From Desulfuromonas sp. (GTDB taxonomy: Bacteria; Desulfobacterota; Desulfuromonadia; Desulfuromonadales; BM501), in the NCBI RefSeq assembly GCF_002868845.1, contig NZ_PKUB01000020.1, positions 1-64,000 of the forward strand: 64,000 nt of DNA, in the 5' to 3' direction. The number at the start of each line of letters is the position of its first letter. The stretch's first letter is position 1. The notes beneath the pieces were generated by a model that did no database searches, was not told the origin of the DNA, and saw nothing but the letters and a program-made list of their open reading frames with translations. Below, in pieces: positions 17,668 to 27,316 of this stretch. The translations under genes were made by a program, and so were the position numbers.

Positions 17668-18485
17668 GTCCCGAGCGCTTGACAGTCACCATTCTCGGCG
17701 CAGGGACCAGCACCGTGGTTCCCGTACCGGGCTGCTCCTGCGCCGTCTGCACCTCCGGACTGCCGGAGAACTCCCGCACCCGGTGCAGCGCCCTGCTCTC
17801 CTTCGCCGGCAGAAACATCCTCATCGACGCATCCACCGACCTGCGCCAGCAGGCGTTGCGCGAGGGCATCACCCGCATCGACGCGGTCCTCTTCACCCAC
17901 ACTCACGCCGACCATGTCCACGGCATCGACGACCTGCGGCCCTTCAATCGCCGGGGAGAACCGGCCATCGCCGTCTACGGTTCGGCCGAAACCATCGCCA
18001 CCCTGCGCCGCAGATTCTCCTACATCTTCGATGCCGGCGCGGAACCGGGGTACCGCCCCCGCCTGGAGACCCGCGAGGCGAGCGCTCCCTTCCGACTGTT
18101 CGGCCTGCCCATCGAGCCCCTCCCGCTGCGCCACGGCAGCGGGCAGTGCCTCGGCTACCGGATCGGGCCCTTCGCCTATCTCGCCGACTGCAGCGCCATC
18201 CCGAAATCATCCTGGGACCTCCTGGGAGGCCTCGAAGCCCTGGTTATCGACGCCCTGAGGTTCCGCCCCCACGCCACCCACTTCACCATCGCCCAGGCCC
18301 TGAAGGTCGCCGAAGCCCTCGCCCCGAAACGGACCCTGCTCACCCACCTGAGCCACGATGTCGACTATCCCCGCCACGCCCCGGACCTTCCCCCCGGGGT
18401 GGAACTGGCCCGGGACGGACAGAGTCTGAGCCTGCTCCTGGACGCCGCGGGGAAAGACACCCCGAAAGCCGCCGCTGGGAACTGA
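17664..18485 (+). CDS. MBL-fold metallo-hydrolase, PhnP-like
   Basis: A 273-residue metallo-beta-lactamase-fold hydrolase. The metal motif HTHADH is at about residues 79-84, with [16 protein letters not shown] near the N-terminus, [14 protein letters not shown] and LTHLSHDVD supplying further ligands. The early CxCxxC cluster and overall layout resemble PhnP-type phosphodiesterases (cyclic ribose phosphates, cyclic nucleotides). The ATG overlaps the chemoreceptor's stop codon. The pairing with a receptor is odd: it could act on a signalling nucleotide, or simply be a cotranscribed housekeeping enzyme. No phn genes are near, so phosphonate metabolism is not supported. Confidence 0.85.
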   Translation: MSPERLTVTILGAGTSTVVPVPGCSCAVCTSGLPENSRTRCSALLSFAGRNILIDASTDLRQQALREGITRIDAVLFTHTHADHVHGIDDLRPFNRRGEPAIAVYGSAETIATLRRRFSYIFDAGAEPGYRPRLETREASAPFRLFGLPIEPLPLRHGSGQCLGYRIGPFAYLADCSAIPKSSWDLLGGLEALVIDALRFRPHATHFTIAQALKVAEALAPKRTLLTHLSHDVDYPRHAPDLPPGVELARDGQSLSLLLDAAGKDTPKAAAGN

Positions 18486-18552
18486 CGAAAGTCGCTTGAA
18501 TTTCAGACCGTTTTCGCTTTAAACTTGGAAACCTTTATCGGGAACGCGTCCC

Positions 18553-20379
18553 ATGCATCAGGAAATCCGGCTCCACGGCCACCTCAACGACACCATCGAA
18601 TTCTTTGCCACCGCTGCGGCACGGGATGCGTTCGGCTGCCACTTCTACGACGTGGCGGGCGACCGGCTGCGCTTCTTCTCCCCCGGCAACGAACTGGTGC
18701 TCGGGCCCGACGGGATTCGCCACCGGGGCAACGGCGGGACCTTCTGCGAATACATGTTCGGCGTCGACCAGCCCCTCGCCGACCTGGCCAAGGGGGACGT
18801 ACGCAACCGCCTGGTCCTGTACGGCACCACCTACCGGGAAAGCGGCAGGCTCCAGTTCACCGACCAAACCGGGGGTTTCCAGAGTTACGAGCAGATTTTC
18901 TTCCGGGGCAACGCCCTGACCAACTATTTCTTCTTCCTCACCGGCTCGGTCTCCGGACGACTGAAGGAGCAGCAGGAAGGAATCCTGCGCCTGCTCGGCA
19001 AGACCCTCAAACGCAGCAACCACGTGGGGGAGGGAGAAGAGACCGAGCTCCTCGACGAGATCTTCGGCCTCCTCGGGCACCGCAGTTCTTTCCATCTCAT
19101 CAAGCTCATCCACAAGCGCCACAAAGCCTACCAGCAGGCTTTCCACGACCTTTATTTCGCCAACAAGGCGATCCCAGACCCCGATTTCGAGACGCTGGGC
19201 AATCAGGCAGAGCGCCTGAAGGTCGACAACTACCAGCAAGAGCGGGTCCGCATCGACGTCATGTACAAAAATGCGGACAACCGCCGCATCGTCGACGAAT
19301 ACAAGAACATCCTTATCGGCTGCCACCGCAGGGGAAAGATCGACAAGCTCGAAAACGCCCGGCTGACCCGCCTCAAGACCCTCTCGGTGCGCAACAAGAT
19401 CCCCTTCGCCCTCTTCTACACATTGGACGAGATGCTCCAGTACGACCATCTCGTCGAATTGGAGGAGCAGGACTACCTCAGCGTGACCCGCCAGATCCTC
19501 GAGGGCATCTTCCTCCACGAAAGCCAGATCGACGCCAGCATCAACCAGGAGGACATGATCAAGCTCCTGTTCGCCAAGCGGCGGGCAAGCGAGAACCGGG
19601 ACGCCACCTTCGAACAGATCCTGCTCGAGACCGGCAAGGCCTGCGATGAAAAGATCCGGGACGGTGCCGACATCTCACTGCTGGAAATCTTCTCCTCCAT
19701 CGTCACCTACTTCGACCGCTTCGACAACACCTCGGAGCAGATCAACAAGCTCGCCTTCATGGAGAACATCCCCATCTCCGAGGAGATGATCCGCAGCCTG
19801 CTGGGCAACAAAAAGGCCTTCGCGGAGCTGGCCCCCGATCTTTTCGAAACCCTCTTCTTCTCCTGCGTCCATCAAGACAAGTACCTCGGCCGCTTCGGCC
19901 GCCGCAAGATCGAGAAGCTCCAGAAAGGCCTTATCGCCATCGAAGACGGTCGCCTGACAGTGCAGGACCTCCAGCGCCAGCTCAGCGCCATCGCAGATGA
20001 GGAGCGGCACTACCAGGTCCTTCTGGTCCACGTCAAGGACCGCATCCGCAACTTCTACTCCCGCTACAACACCCGGGCGGAGCAGGAGGCCCTACGGGCC
20101 GAAGTCGCCCAGGAGCTGTCCCAGAAAGGCCTGCCCGGAGAGGATATCCCCCCCGGGCTCTTCAGGGACGTGGTCGTCCACATCAAGAAGGAAGCGGTCT
20201 ACCTGCACAACCTCCTGCCCGACATCGTCGCCGACCGGGACATCGCCCTGCGCGAGGACTTCCTCGCCAACAGCGGCCTGGACCGTTTCTACGTCGAGGA
20301 GTTGGAGCGGGAATACTTCGAGCTCAACCATCTGGACCTGGAGAACCTCTACCAGATCCGCCAGGGACTCAGCGCCTAG
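18553..20379 (+). CDS. Uncharacterised 608-aa cytoplasmic protein (probably TIGR04442 type)
   Basis: A 608-residue, highly charged, predicted soluble and largely helical protein without signal peptide, transmembrane segments or recognisable catalytic motif. The N-terminal 130 residues look beta-rich ([16 protein letters not shown]...). The rest has many E/K/R-L helices such as [19 protein letters not shown]. It resembles the large conserved deltaproteobacterial family I know as TIGR04442, but I cannot confirm that here. The upstream gap is 67 bp and fusA follows 44 bp after, so it may share a transcript. The start at 18553 has only a weak GGGAA upstream. Function unknown. Confidence 0.75.
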   Translation: MHQEIRLHGHLNDTIEFFATAAARDAFGCHFYDVAGDRLRFFSPGNELVLGPDGIRHRGNGGTFCEYMFGVDQPLADLAKGDVRNRLVLYGTTYRESGRLQFTDQTGGFQSYEQIFFRGNALTNYFFFLTGSVSGRLKEQQEGILRLLGKTLKRSNHVGEGEETELLDEIFGLLGHRSSFHLIKLIHKRHKAYQQAFHDLYFANKAIPDPDFETLGNQAERLKVDNYQQERVRIDVMYKNADNRRIVDEYKNILIGCHRRGKIDKLENARLTRLKTLSVRNKIPFALFYTLDEMLQYDHLVELEEQDYLSVTRQILEGIFLHESQIDASINQEDMIKLLFAKRRASENRDATFEQILLETGKACDEKIRDGADISLLEIFSSIVTYFDRFDNTSEQINKLAFMENIPISEEMIRSLLGNKKAFAELAPDLFETLFFSCVHQDKYLGRFGRRKIEKLQKGLIAIEDGRLTVQDLQRQLSAIADEERHYQVLLVHVKDRIRNFYSRYNTRAEQEALRAEVAQELSQKGLPGEDIPPGLFRDVVVHIKKEAVYLHNLLPDIVADRDIALREDFLANSGLDRFYVEELEREYFELNHLDLENLYQIRQGLSA

Positions 20380-20423
20380 CCGCGCCCGGCACGGCTTTCT
20401 CACCCCCAGACAAGGGCCAGCCC

Positions 20424-22493
20424 ATGACCCAGCCGCCCCTCCAGAGCATCCGCAATATCGGCATCATCTCCCACATCGACGCCGGCAAGACCACGGTCTC
20501 CGAGCGCATCCTGTACTACACCGGCGAGATCCACAAAATGGGCGAGGTCCACGACGGTTTCGCCACCATGGACTGGATGGAGCAGGAGCGCGAACGGGGC
20601 ATCACCATCACCGCCAGCGCCACCACCTGCCGCTGGAAAGATTTGTGGGTCAATCTCATCGACACCCCCGGGCACATCGACTTCACCATCGAGGTCGAAC
20701 GGTCGTTGCGGGTGCTCGACGGTGCAGTGGCCATCTTCAGCGCGGTCGAGGGGGTGCAGCCCCAGAGCGAATCGGTATGGCGTCAGGCCGACCGCTACAG
20801 CGTGCCGCGGGTCTGCCTGGTCAACAAAATGGACCGGATCGGAGCCGATCCCGGCAAGGTGCTTGTCCAGATGGAGGAGCAGCTCGGGGCCAGGGCCGTG
20901 CCCCTGCAGCTGCCGACCGGGAGCGAGGCGGACTTCGCCGGGGTGATCGACCTGCTCTCCGAACGCCTCCTCACCTTCTCCGAGCAGGACCAGGGGGCGT
21001 CGGTGCAAAGCGCCCCGGTGCCAGCCGAACTCCGAGAAAAGGTGCGCGCCGCCCGGGAGAAGGTCGTGGAGGCGGCTGCCGATTTTGACGACACGGTCCT
21101 TGCCGACTTCCTGGAGGGCAAAGACATTGCCGGAGAGCGCCTTCAGGCCGCCCTGCGCCGCGGCACTCTGGCCTGCCGGATCTTCCCCGTCGTTTTCGGG
21201 TCGGCCCTGCGCAACAAGGGGGTGCAGCCCCTGCTAGACGCGATAGGGGCCTTTCTCCCCTCCCCCCTTGACGCCCCGCCGGTGATCGCCAAGCGTCCGG
21301 ACGGAGAAGATCCGCCAGAACGGTTAACCTGCGAGTCGAACGCTCCCCTCTGCGCCCTGGCCTTCAAAGTGCGCTCCGACGAAGGGCGCAAGCTCACCTA
21401 CCTGCGGATCTATTCGGGGGTCCTCAGGCCCGGGGACACGGTACTCAACCCTGCGCGCGGCTGCCAGGAAAAGGTCGCCCGACTGTTCCTCATGCATTCC
21501 CACAAACGCGAGCGCCTCGACGAGGGACGGGCCGGCGCCATCGTCGCCGCCGCCGGCCTCAAGGAGGCCCTCACCGGCGACACCCTGTGCAGCCCCGAGA
21601 ACCCCCTGCTTCTGGACGGCCTCGCCGTCCCCGAACCGGTGGTCTCCCTGGCCGTTGAGCCTCAAAGCCTGGAGGACCGGGAGAAGCTGACGCCGAGCCT
21701 GGAAAAGCTCCAGTGGGAGGATCCCACCTTCAGGGTGCACGAAGACGAGGAGACCGGCCAGACCCTCCTGACCGGAATGGGCGAACTCCACCTGGAGGTG
21801 GTTTGCGATCGACTGGCCCGGGAGTTCGGTGTCAAGGTAAAGACCGGACGCCCCCAGGTGGTCTACCGGGAAACTCTGCAAAGGGAGGTCGAACGCCGTG
21901 AGATCTTTCACCGCGAGACCGAGGGCAAGGTCCACGGCGGCGAAGTCCTGCTCCGGCTGCGCCCCCTGCCCCGGGGCGAAGGCCTGCGCGTCTCTCTGCC
22001 CGAGGGCGCCGAACCGGACCTGCCCGAGGAGCTGAGAAGCGCCCTGCGGCATAGCCTTGAGCAGGCCTGCGTCGCCGGCCCCCTGGCCGGCTACCACCTC
22101 ACCGACGTGGAGATCGAGGTGGCGGAGGCCCCCTTTCAGGCCGGCGTCACAACCGAAAACGGGCTGCGGGCGGCCGCCCAACGCGGGCTGGTCATGGCCT
22201 GTCGAAAGGCCGCACCGACCCTCCTGGAGCCGGTCATGGATCTGGAGCTAACCGTCCCGGCCGAACACGCCGGCAAAGTACTCGGCACCCTGCCGCAGAA
22301 GCGGGCCCAGGTGGAGGGGATGCAGTCGGGCAACGGCACCGAGGTCATTCGCGCCAAGATCCCCCTGTCCGAGATGTTCGGCTACATGACCGAACTGCGC
22401 AGCGCCACCAAGGGCCGCGGCACCTTCACCATGGAATTCGCCCGCTTCGATCAGGCCCCGCCCGAGACCCTCAAGCGCTTCGGCCTGACCTAG
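20424..22493 (+). CDS. fusA: Elongation factor G (fusA paralogue)
   Basis: A 689-residue EF-G, the GTPase that drives ribosomal translocation and, with RRF, recycling. G1 HIDAGKTT is at about residues 17-24, G3 DTPGHIDF about 80-87 and G4 NKMD about 134-137; domains II to V follow, ending [13 protein letters not shown]. It is not in a str operon (no rpsL, rpsG or tuf nearby), so it is likely a second copy, perhaps specialised for recycling or antibiotic conditions. The G2 loop ([13 protein letters not shown]) is conserved. A palindromic element follows the stop codon. Confidence 0.93.
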   Translation: MTQPPLQSIRNIGIISHIDAGKTTVSERILYYTGEIHKMGEVHDGFATMDWMEQERERGITITASATTCRWKDLWVNLIDTPGHIDFTIEVERSLRVLDGAVAIFSAVEGVQPQSESVWRQADRYSVPRVCLVNKMDRIGADPGKVLVQMEEQLGARAVPLQLPTGSEADFAGVIDLLSERLLTFSEQDQGASVQSAPVPAELREKVRAAREKVVEAAADFDDTVLADFLEGKDIAGERLQAALRRGTLACRIFPVVFGSALRNKGVQPLLDAIGAFLPSPLDAPPVIAKRPDGEDPPERLTCESNAPLCALAFKVRSDEGRKLTYLRIYSGVLRPGDTVLNPARGCQEKVARLFLMHSHKRERLDEGRAGAIVAAAGLKEALTGDTLCSPENPLLLDGLAVPEPVVSLAVEPQSLEDREKLTPSLEKLQWEDPTFRVHEDEETGQTLLTGMGELHLEVVCDRLAREFGVKVKTGRPQVVYRETLQREVERREIFHRETEGKVHGGEVLLRLRPLPRGEGLRVSLPEGAEPDLPEELRSALRHSLEQACVAGPLAGYHLTDVEIEVAEAPFQAGVTTENGLRAAAQRGLVMACRKAAPTLLEPVMDLELTVPAEHAGKVLGTLPQKRAQVEGMQSGNGTEVIRAKIPLSEMFGYMTELRSATKGRGTFTMEFARFDQAPPETLKRFGLT

Positions 22494-22567
22494 TGTCCCG
22501 TGCGGTTAATCCTATCCCTTAATTCTGGCCCTGTCGCCCGTTCTCTGCGTTGCGCCTCCTCGACTTA

Positions 22568-22586
22568 ACGCAGGCCAGGCCTGCGT
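22568..22586. repeat. Perfect palindrome within an intergenic repeat-like element (about 22500-22690)
   Basis: ACGCAGGCC (22568-22576) and GGCCTGCGT (22578-22586) form a 9-bp perfect inverted repeat around one base. The surrounding 190 bp is non-coding and contains words (GCGCCTCCTCG, GCGCCTTCGC) that also occur, inverted, in the element at 3005-3050, suggesting one dispersed family. It may also terminate or stabilise the fusA transcript, though no T-run follows. Confidence 0.5.
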
Positions 22587-22728
22587 CGGCGCGTGGCCAA
22601 GCCGACATCGGCGGCGCCTTCGCAGGGACCCAAACAGCTCAGGATTCACAGCTGCAACCAACCACCGGTGACACGAGTTCCCCTTTCGAAATCCGCTCAA
22701 CCCTAATTCAATTGTAATATTTTTTTAT

Positions 22729-22757
22729 TTGAATTCTTGGTTTCTTTCTGGCATACT
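22729..22757 (+). promoter_or_regulatory. Candidate promoter for the 54-aa protein gene
   Basis: TTGAAT (22729-22734), 17-bp spacer, CATACT (22752-22757), in an AT-rich patch. The start codon follows about 93 bp later. Confidence 0.4.
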
Positions 22758-22849
22758 CCCTTCGTTTTCATTGAACTACCAGAAGAGGGATAATTTCTCC
22801 CCCTGCCCGATTTCGCATCACATTGTCTAAAGAAGGAGAGATCTGTACC

Positions 22850-23014
22850 ATGAACAACTCCGGAATTAAACTGACCGTCGGCGAACTGAAAGAAATGCTC
22901 AGTCACTTCTCCGAGGATGCTGAAATCGATTTCGGCCAGACCTCAGGCAGCCACCTGGAGTTCCGCCGCATGAAAAGCGGCGGGAAAACCCCGGTTCTCA
23001 TCGAACTCTCTTGA
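22850..23014 (+). CDS. Conserved-looking small protein, 54 aa, unknown function
   Basis: A 54-residue acidic protein, MNNSGIKLTVGELKEML onward, with a predicted helix (TVGELKEMLSHFSEDAEI) followed by short strands ending LIELS. The helix pattern T-V-x-E-L-x-x-x-L-x-x-F-x-x-D-A-E-I is seen in small proteins of phage and chromosome, none with a settled role. ATG at 22850 is chosen because AAGGAGAG stands 10 nt upstream; the frame opens nine codons earlier, within the Shine-Dalgarno region. It has its own candidate promoter and a strong terminator, so it is an independent unit. Confidence 0.7.
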   Translation: MNNSGIKLTVGELKEMLSHFSEDAEIDFGQTSGSHLEFRRMKSGGKTPVLIELS

Positions 23015-23043
23015 CTCTCGCAAAACCTTCCAAATGAAATCCA

Positions 23044-23085
23044 GAGGCCTGCATCCCCAGAGAGGATGCGGGCCTTTCCTTTTTC
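23044..23085 (+). terminator. Rho-independent terminator after the 54-aa gene
   Basis: Stem AGGCCTGCATCC (23045-23056) with GGATGCGGGCCTT (23064-23076), 7-nt loop, followed by TTTCCTTTTT. Confidence 0.85.
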
Positions 23086-23183
23086 CCTTCACGGCCCCCC
23101 CGCAGGCTGTGGTAAACTGTTTCCTCTACCGACCGTGCGCGTTTTCAACCCCCGGCAAAAGACTGGCTTGCCGCAAGGTTCCA

Positions 23184-23690
23184 ATGACCGAGCAGAAACC
23201 AAAGGAAAAAGGGATCCTCAGCAGCATCTTCCTGTCCTACTTCGTCCTTATCCTGCACGCCCTTCTGGCCGTGCTGCTCGGACTGGCCGTGGTATTCTTC
23301 CGGGGGGTCGTTGAATACATGGGCTGGATCCTGCTCGGCGGACTCCTCCTGGTCCTCGTCTCCTGCTACTACTTTTACCGCCTCATCAAGAAGAACAACC
23401 GCAAACTGCGCGATGTGATCAACGACCCTGCCTTTCGCGACCGTCCCCTGGAGGTGAGTTTTCTCGGAGGGGTCGCCTCCTTCCGCATCGGCCAGCCCCA
23501 GGACCATCGACGCATCATCGATGCCGGGGACTCCGGGCCGATCCATCAATTGGAATCCCCCGAGGCGCTGCGCCTCAGGGAACTCGAGAGACTCTCCAGG
23601 CTGCTCGAGGACAACCGGATCACTCTGGACGAGTACGACCAACTGAAAAAAGAGATCATTAAAGAACCATTCCCCCAAAGACACCATTAG
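23184..23690 (+). CDS. Two-TM membrane protein with C-terminal SHOCT-like domain
   Basis: A 168-residue protein. A short cytoplasmic N-terminus is followed by TM1 (about residues 14-40) and TM2 (about 46-64), then a basic stretch and a cytoplasmic tail. The last 35 residues (LRELERLSRLLEDNRITLDEYDQLKKEI) match the SHOCT pattern, a short C-terminal helix pair found in many membrane proteins and thought to mediate oligomerisation. ATG at 23184 (MTEQKPKEK) is chosen because the earlier open frame contains terminator sequence. No strong ribosome binding site. Function unknown. Confidence 0.7.
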   Translation: MTEQKPKEKGILSSIFLSYFVLILHALLAVLLGLAVVFFRGVVEYMGWILLGGLLLVLVSCYYFYRLIKKNNRKLRDVINDPAFRDRPLEVSFLGGVASFRIGQPQDHRRIIDAGDSGPIHQLESPEALRLRELERLSRLLEDNRITLDEYDQLKKEIIKEPFPQRHH

Positions 23691-23950
23691 ATCCCCCTTC
23701 CCGCCACCCCAAGCTCTGCATCCCTCCCCCCCCCTTGCTCCCTCTCTGCCGAAAGCCCCCGCCCCTGCCGCCGTAGAGGGAAGGGGAGCCATCCCCGCCG
23801 TCCAGATCGCCAATGAGACAGGGCGGCAGATCTCCCTTCCTTGCGGGCCGGCCAAGGCCCTGGGGCTTTTCCCCCACACCCATCCATAAAACAAACTTTT
23901 TGAGACATTTGACCCACATAGCTCCCCAAAAGCCCCCCAGGGCTGGGGAC

Positions 23951-24117
23951 AAATACCCATTTACCACCATAAATCAACAAAAAGCATGGGTATTTATCCT
24001 CAAAAAAACACAAAATACACATAAATATAAGGGTGTTTTCCCCCACATACTACGGCTGGACGCTAATATGCCCCCACACAAAAACACACCTAATTGTAAA
24101 GTTTATTGTTGATTTAT
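23951..24117. promoter_or_regulatory. Regulatory region with paired inverted repeats ahead of the polyketide operon
   Basis: The 550-bp gap 23691-24240 holds no credible gene. Its first half is C-rich, its second half unusually AT-rich for this chromosome. It contains a 10-bp inverted pair AAATACCCAT (23951-23960) / ATGGGTATTT (23986-23995), and a 12-bp perfect pair ATAAATCAACAA (23969-23980) / TTGTTGATTTAT (24106-24117). The second copy of the 12-mer overlaps the proposed promoter at 24094-24122. CCCCCACA recurs near 23873, 24037 and 24070. These look like operator sites for the downstream operon (inference). Confidence 0.45.
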
Positions 24118-24122
24118 ATTCT
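24094..24122 (+). promoter_or_regulatory. Candidate sigma-70 promoter of the polyketide operon
   Basis: TTGTAA (24094-24099), 17-bp spacer, TATTCT (24117-24122); about 115-nt leader to the GTG start at 24241. Confidence 0.45.
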
Positions 24123-24240
24123 CAAATTTTTTATGCTTAATTGTATTTTTCTTGTTGCTTAAAGTTAATCCCGCCCCTCACGCCCATTAATTAGTTCTGA
24201 GCCCTCTTCCTTGACCGGAAGCTGTCTTTTGGAGATTGCG

Positions 24241-26571
24241 GTGATTGAGCGGTTCACCCGAAGCATCATCCACCGACGCTTCCTGACCCTCCTGCTGGCC
24301 CTGGGCGTCTTCGCGGGCCTTTCTGCTGGCGTTCGCCTTCTGGAATTCACCACAGATTATCGGGTATTCTTCAGCGAAGACAATCCTCAACTTGCCGCCT
24401 TCGAATCCCTGCAGAAAACCTTTACCAAGGTCGACAACATCCTCTTTGTGCTTCACCCGGCCGACGGCGGGGTCTTAACCCCCCAAACCCTCGCGGCCCT
24501 GAAATCCCTCACCGAGGCCGCTTGGCAGATCCCCCACTCGACCCGGGTCGATTCCCTCACCAACTTTCAGCACAGCTTTTCCCAGGGAGACGAACTGGTC
24601 GTCGAGGATCTGGTCCGCGACCCCGCCTCCCTCTCCAGCCGGGAGCTGGCGAGGGTGAAAAAAATCTCCCTGAACGATCCTCGGCTCGTGAACCAGCTGA
24701 TCTCCCCCGAAGCCGACGTCGCCGGGGTCAATGTCACCGTTCAGCTGCCCGGTCGTGACCCCCGCTCGGAGGTGCAAGAAGCTGTTTTTCGGGCACGGGA
24801 ACTGGCGCAGCAGGTGCGCCACGACAACCCCGGCATGGACGTTCACCTGACCGGCTACCTGATGATGAACCGGGCCTTCTGGGAGGCGAGCCAGCACGAC
24901 CTGCGGACCCTCGTCCCGATCATGTTCGCCGCCGTGGCAGCCCTCCTCGCCCTGTTGCTGCGCTCCTGGGCCGGGGTGTTCGCCTCGGCCCTGGTCGTCA
25001 CTCTCTCCATATCCGGGGCCATGGGCCTGGCCGGCTGGGCGGGCGTCAAGCTGACCCCGGCTTCGGTCATGGCCCCGACCATCATCCTCACCCTGGCGGT
25101 AGCCAACTGCGTCCACATCCTGGTCGGCTTCTTTCAGGGACTTCGTCAGGGCCTCGCCCGGGCTGAATCGATGACGGAGAGCCTGCAGGTCAATCTCGCA
25201 CCGGTCTTTCTGACCAGCCTGACCACGACCATCGGCTTTCTGAGCATGAATTTCAGCGACACTCCCCCTTTCCGCGACCTGGGAAACATCGTCGCCCTGG
25301 GAGTTGCCCTCGCCTTCATCCTGGGGATGACCCTTCTGCCGGCCCTGATGATGATCCTGCCCCTTGCCCCCCCCCGGGCGCAGGCCCGCGAAGGGGGGGC
25401 CATAAACGTTCTCGGCCGATCCGTGGTGAGGCACAGAAGCTCCCTGCTCTGGGGTAGCGCGGCGGTGATGCTCCTCCTCGCATCCTTCATCCCCCGGAAC
25501 GAGCTGAATGACGCCTTCATCGAATACTTCGACCAAAGCATCGAATTCCGCCGGTCCACCGACTACTCAAACGAGCACCTGACCGGCATCTACACTGTCG
25601 AGTACGCCCTTGACGCCGGGGAACCGGGAGGCATCAGCGACCCGGCGTTCCTCGCCGTCCTCGACCGCTTCGCTCAGTGGTACCGGCAGCAGCCCGAGGC
25701 GGTGCACGTCAACAGCATCACCGACACCATGAAGCGCCTCAACCAGAACCTGCACGACGACGACCCCCTCTGGCATCGCCTTCCGGACAAGCGGGACCTG
25801 GCGGCCCAGTACCTGCTGCTCTACGAGATGTCCCTGCCTTACGGCCTCGACCTGAACGACCGAATCAACGTGGACAAATCGGCGACCCGCCTGACCGTCA
25901 CCCTCCACCACATCACCTCCCGCCAGATGCTCGCGCTGGAAGAGCGCGCCCGGACCTGGCTGCGCGCCAACGCCCCGGTCTCCATGCAGGTGGAGGGAAC
26001 CGGCCCGGCGGTCATGTTCTTCCACCTCACCGCCCGCAACGTCGCGAGCATGCTCCCCGGCTGGCTGGGAGCCCTGGCCCTGATCTCCCTGATCATGGTT
26101 GCCGCCCTGCGCTCGGTGAAGCTGGGCCTGCTCAGCATCCTCCCCAACCTCGTGCCGGCCGCCATGGCCTTCGGGGTGTGGGGGCTGCTGGTCAGCCAGG
26201 TCGGGATTTCCGTCTCCATGGTGGCGGGAATGACCCTGGGCGTCGTGGTCGACGACACGATCCACTTCATGACCAAGTACCAGAGGGCCCGACGGGTTTT
26301 GGGCAAAAGCCCTCAAGAGGCGACCCTCTACGCCTTCTCGAGCGTGGCCGCCGCCATGATCGTCACAACCCTGGTCCTGCTGGGCGGCTTTTTGGTCCTT
26401 TCCCTGTCCGCCTACGAAATGAACGCCGCCATGGGCCAGATGGCCGCCATCACCATCGGTCTGGCCCTGGCCACCGACCTGCTCTTTCTGCCCGCACTGC
26501 TGATGAAAACCGAGGAGAAGTCCCATGCCAAGAGTTCTGATCTGGATGCTGCTGAGCCTGCTTCCCTTTAA
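24241..26571 (+). CDS. RND-superfamily (MMPL-type) exporter
   Basis: A 776-residue inner-membrane transporter of the RND/MMPL superfamily, which exports lipids and other hydrophobic molecules using the proton gradient. TM1 is at about residues 14-31, a periplasmic loop to about 215, TMs 2-6 at about 215-385, a second loop, and TMs 8-12 at about 610-765. SVMAPTIILTLAVANCVHILV and the equivalent MVAGMTLGVVVDDTIHF carry the polar residues expected in TM4 and TM10. GTG at 24241 is chosen because GGAG lies 6 nt upstream. The next gene starts inside its last 47 bp. First gene of the polyketide operon, so its cargo is probably the operon product (inference). Confidence 0.88.
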   Translation: MIERFTRSIIHRRFLTLLLALGVFAGLSAGVRLLEFTTDYRVFFSEDNPQLAAFESLQKTFTKVDNILFVLHPADGGVLTPQTLAALKSLTEAAWQIPHSTRVDSLTNFQHSFSQGDELVVEDLVRDPASLSSRELARVKKISLNDPRLVNQLISPEADVAGVNVTVQLPGRDPRSEVQEAVFRARELAQQVRHDNPGMDVHLTGYLMMNRAFWEASQHDLRTLVPIMFAAVAALLALLLRSWAGVFASALVVTLSISGAMGLAGWAGVKLTPASVMAPTIILTLAVANCVHILVGFFQGLRQGLARAESMTESLQVNLAPVFLTSLTTTIGFLSMNFSDTPPFRDLGNIVALGVALAFILGMTLLPALMMILPLAPPRAQAREGGAINVLGRSVVRHRSSLLWGSAAVMLLLASFIPRNELNDAFIEYFDQSIEFRRSTDYSNEHLTGIYTVEYALDAGEPGGISDPAFLAVLDRFAQWYRQQPEAVHVNSITDTMKRLNQNLHDDDPLWHRLPDKRDLAAQYLLLYEMSLPYGLDLNDRINVDKSATRLTVTLHHITSRQMLALEERARTWLRANAPVSMQVEGTGPAVMFFHLTARNVASMLPGWLGALALISLIMVAALRSVKLGLLSILPNLVPAAMAFGVWGLLVSQVGISVSMVAGMTLGVVVDDTIHFMTKYQRARRVLGKSPQEATLYAFSSVAAAMIVTTLVLLGGFLVLSLSAYEMNAAMGQMAAITIGLALATDLLFLPALLMKTEEKSHAKSSDLDAAEPASL

Positions 26572-27310
26572 CGCCCTGGCCGAAACGCCGGAGAAAAGAG
26601 GACTGGAAATTGCCCGGGAGGCCGACCGGAGGGACCAGGGGTTCGGCAACAGTACCGTCGAACTGGAAATGATCCTGAAGAACAGCCAGGGCCAAACCAG
26701 CAACCGAGAGCTGCGCATGCTGACCCTCGAGGTCCCCGAGGAGACGGCCGGAGACAAGGCCCTGATCATCTTTGACCGCCCCGGGGACATCCGGGGAACC
26801 GCCCTTCTGACCTATACCCGGATCACCGAACCGGACGACCAGTGGCTCTACCTGCCGGCCCTCAAACGCACCAAGCGCATCTCCTCCCGCAACAAGTCGG
26901 GCCCCTTTGTCGGCAGCGAGTTCGCCTACGAGGACCTCGCCTCCCAGGAACTGGCGAAATACACCTACCGCTTCGTCGGCGAAGAGCTTTGCGACAATGT
27001 CGCCTGCTACAAGATGGAGCGCTTTCCGATCTATGAAGGATCGTGCTACAGCCGCCAGATGACCTGGATCGACAAGGAGGCCTACCGCCTGCGCAAAATC
27101 GTCTCCTACGACCGCAAAGGCTCGCTGCTCAAAACCTTGAGTTTCAAAGACTACCGCCAGTACCTCGGCACCTACTGGCGGGCCCACGATCTCACCATGG
27201 AAAACGACCAGACCGGGAAAAGCACCCGCCTGCTGGCGAAAAGCTACCAGTTTCGCACCGCCTTGAACGAGGCCGACTTCGAACGCGGCGCCCTGGGCCG
27301 CCTGCGCTAA
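26525..27310 (+). CDS. Outer-membrane lipoprotein-sorting (LolA-like) periplasmic protein
   Basis: A 261-residue exported protein. Residues 1-19 are a signal peptide with cleavage near NALAET. The mature part is a LolA/LolB-like half barrel of the family that is encoded next to MMPL exporters. Landmarks are DQWLYLPALKRTKRISS, followed by GSEFAYEDL and a C-terminal WRAHDLTMENDQTGKST. Such proteins are thought to ferry a hydrophobic molecule across the periplasm. The start codon overlaps the end of the exporter gene by 47 bp, and the barrel gene follows 6 bp after, implying strict co-expression. Confidence 0.87.
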   Translation: MPRVLIWMLLSLLPFNALAETPEKRGLEIAREADRRDQGFGNSTVELEMILKNSQGQTSNRELRMLTLEVPEETAGDKALIIFDRPGDIRGTALLTYTRITEPDDQWLYLPALKRTKRISSRNKSGPFVGSEFAYEDLASQELAKYTYRFVGEELCDNVACYKMERFPIYEGSCYSRQMTWIDKEAYRLRKIVSYDRKGSLLKTLSFKDYRQYLGTYWRAHDLTMENDQTGKSTRLLAKSYQFRTALNEADFERGALGRLR

Positions 27311-27316
27311 CCGGCC

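Noticed and set aside
22741-22770. Sigma-54 promoter (TGGCAT ... TTCG)
   Set aside because: The second element does not match TTGCW and spacing is wrong; a sigma-70 reading of the same region is better.
23659-24046. Two minus-strand ORFs of 103 and 119 codons before the exporter gene
   Set aside because: Glycine/arginine-rich shadow sequence without ribosome binding sites; they overlap the upstream gene and the likely control region.
23960-24180. Origin of replication or integrated plasmid junction
   Set aside because: AT-rich, but no DnaA-box cluster, dnaA, parAB, integrase or att-like direct repeat was seen.
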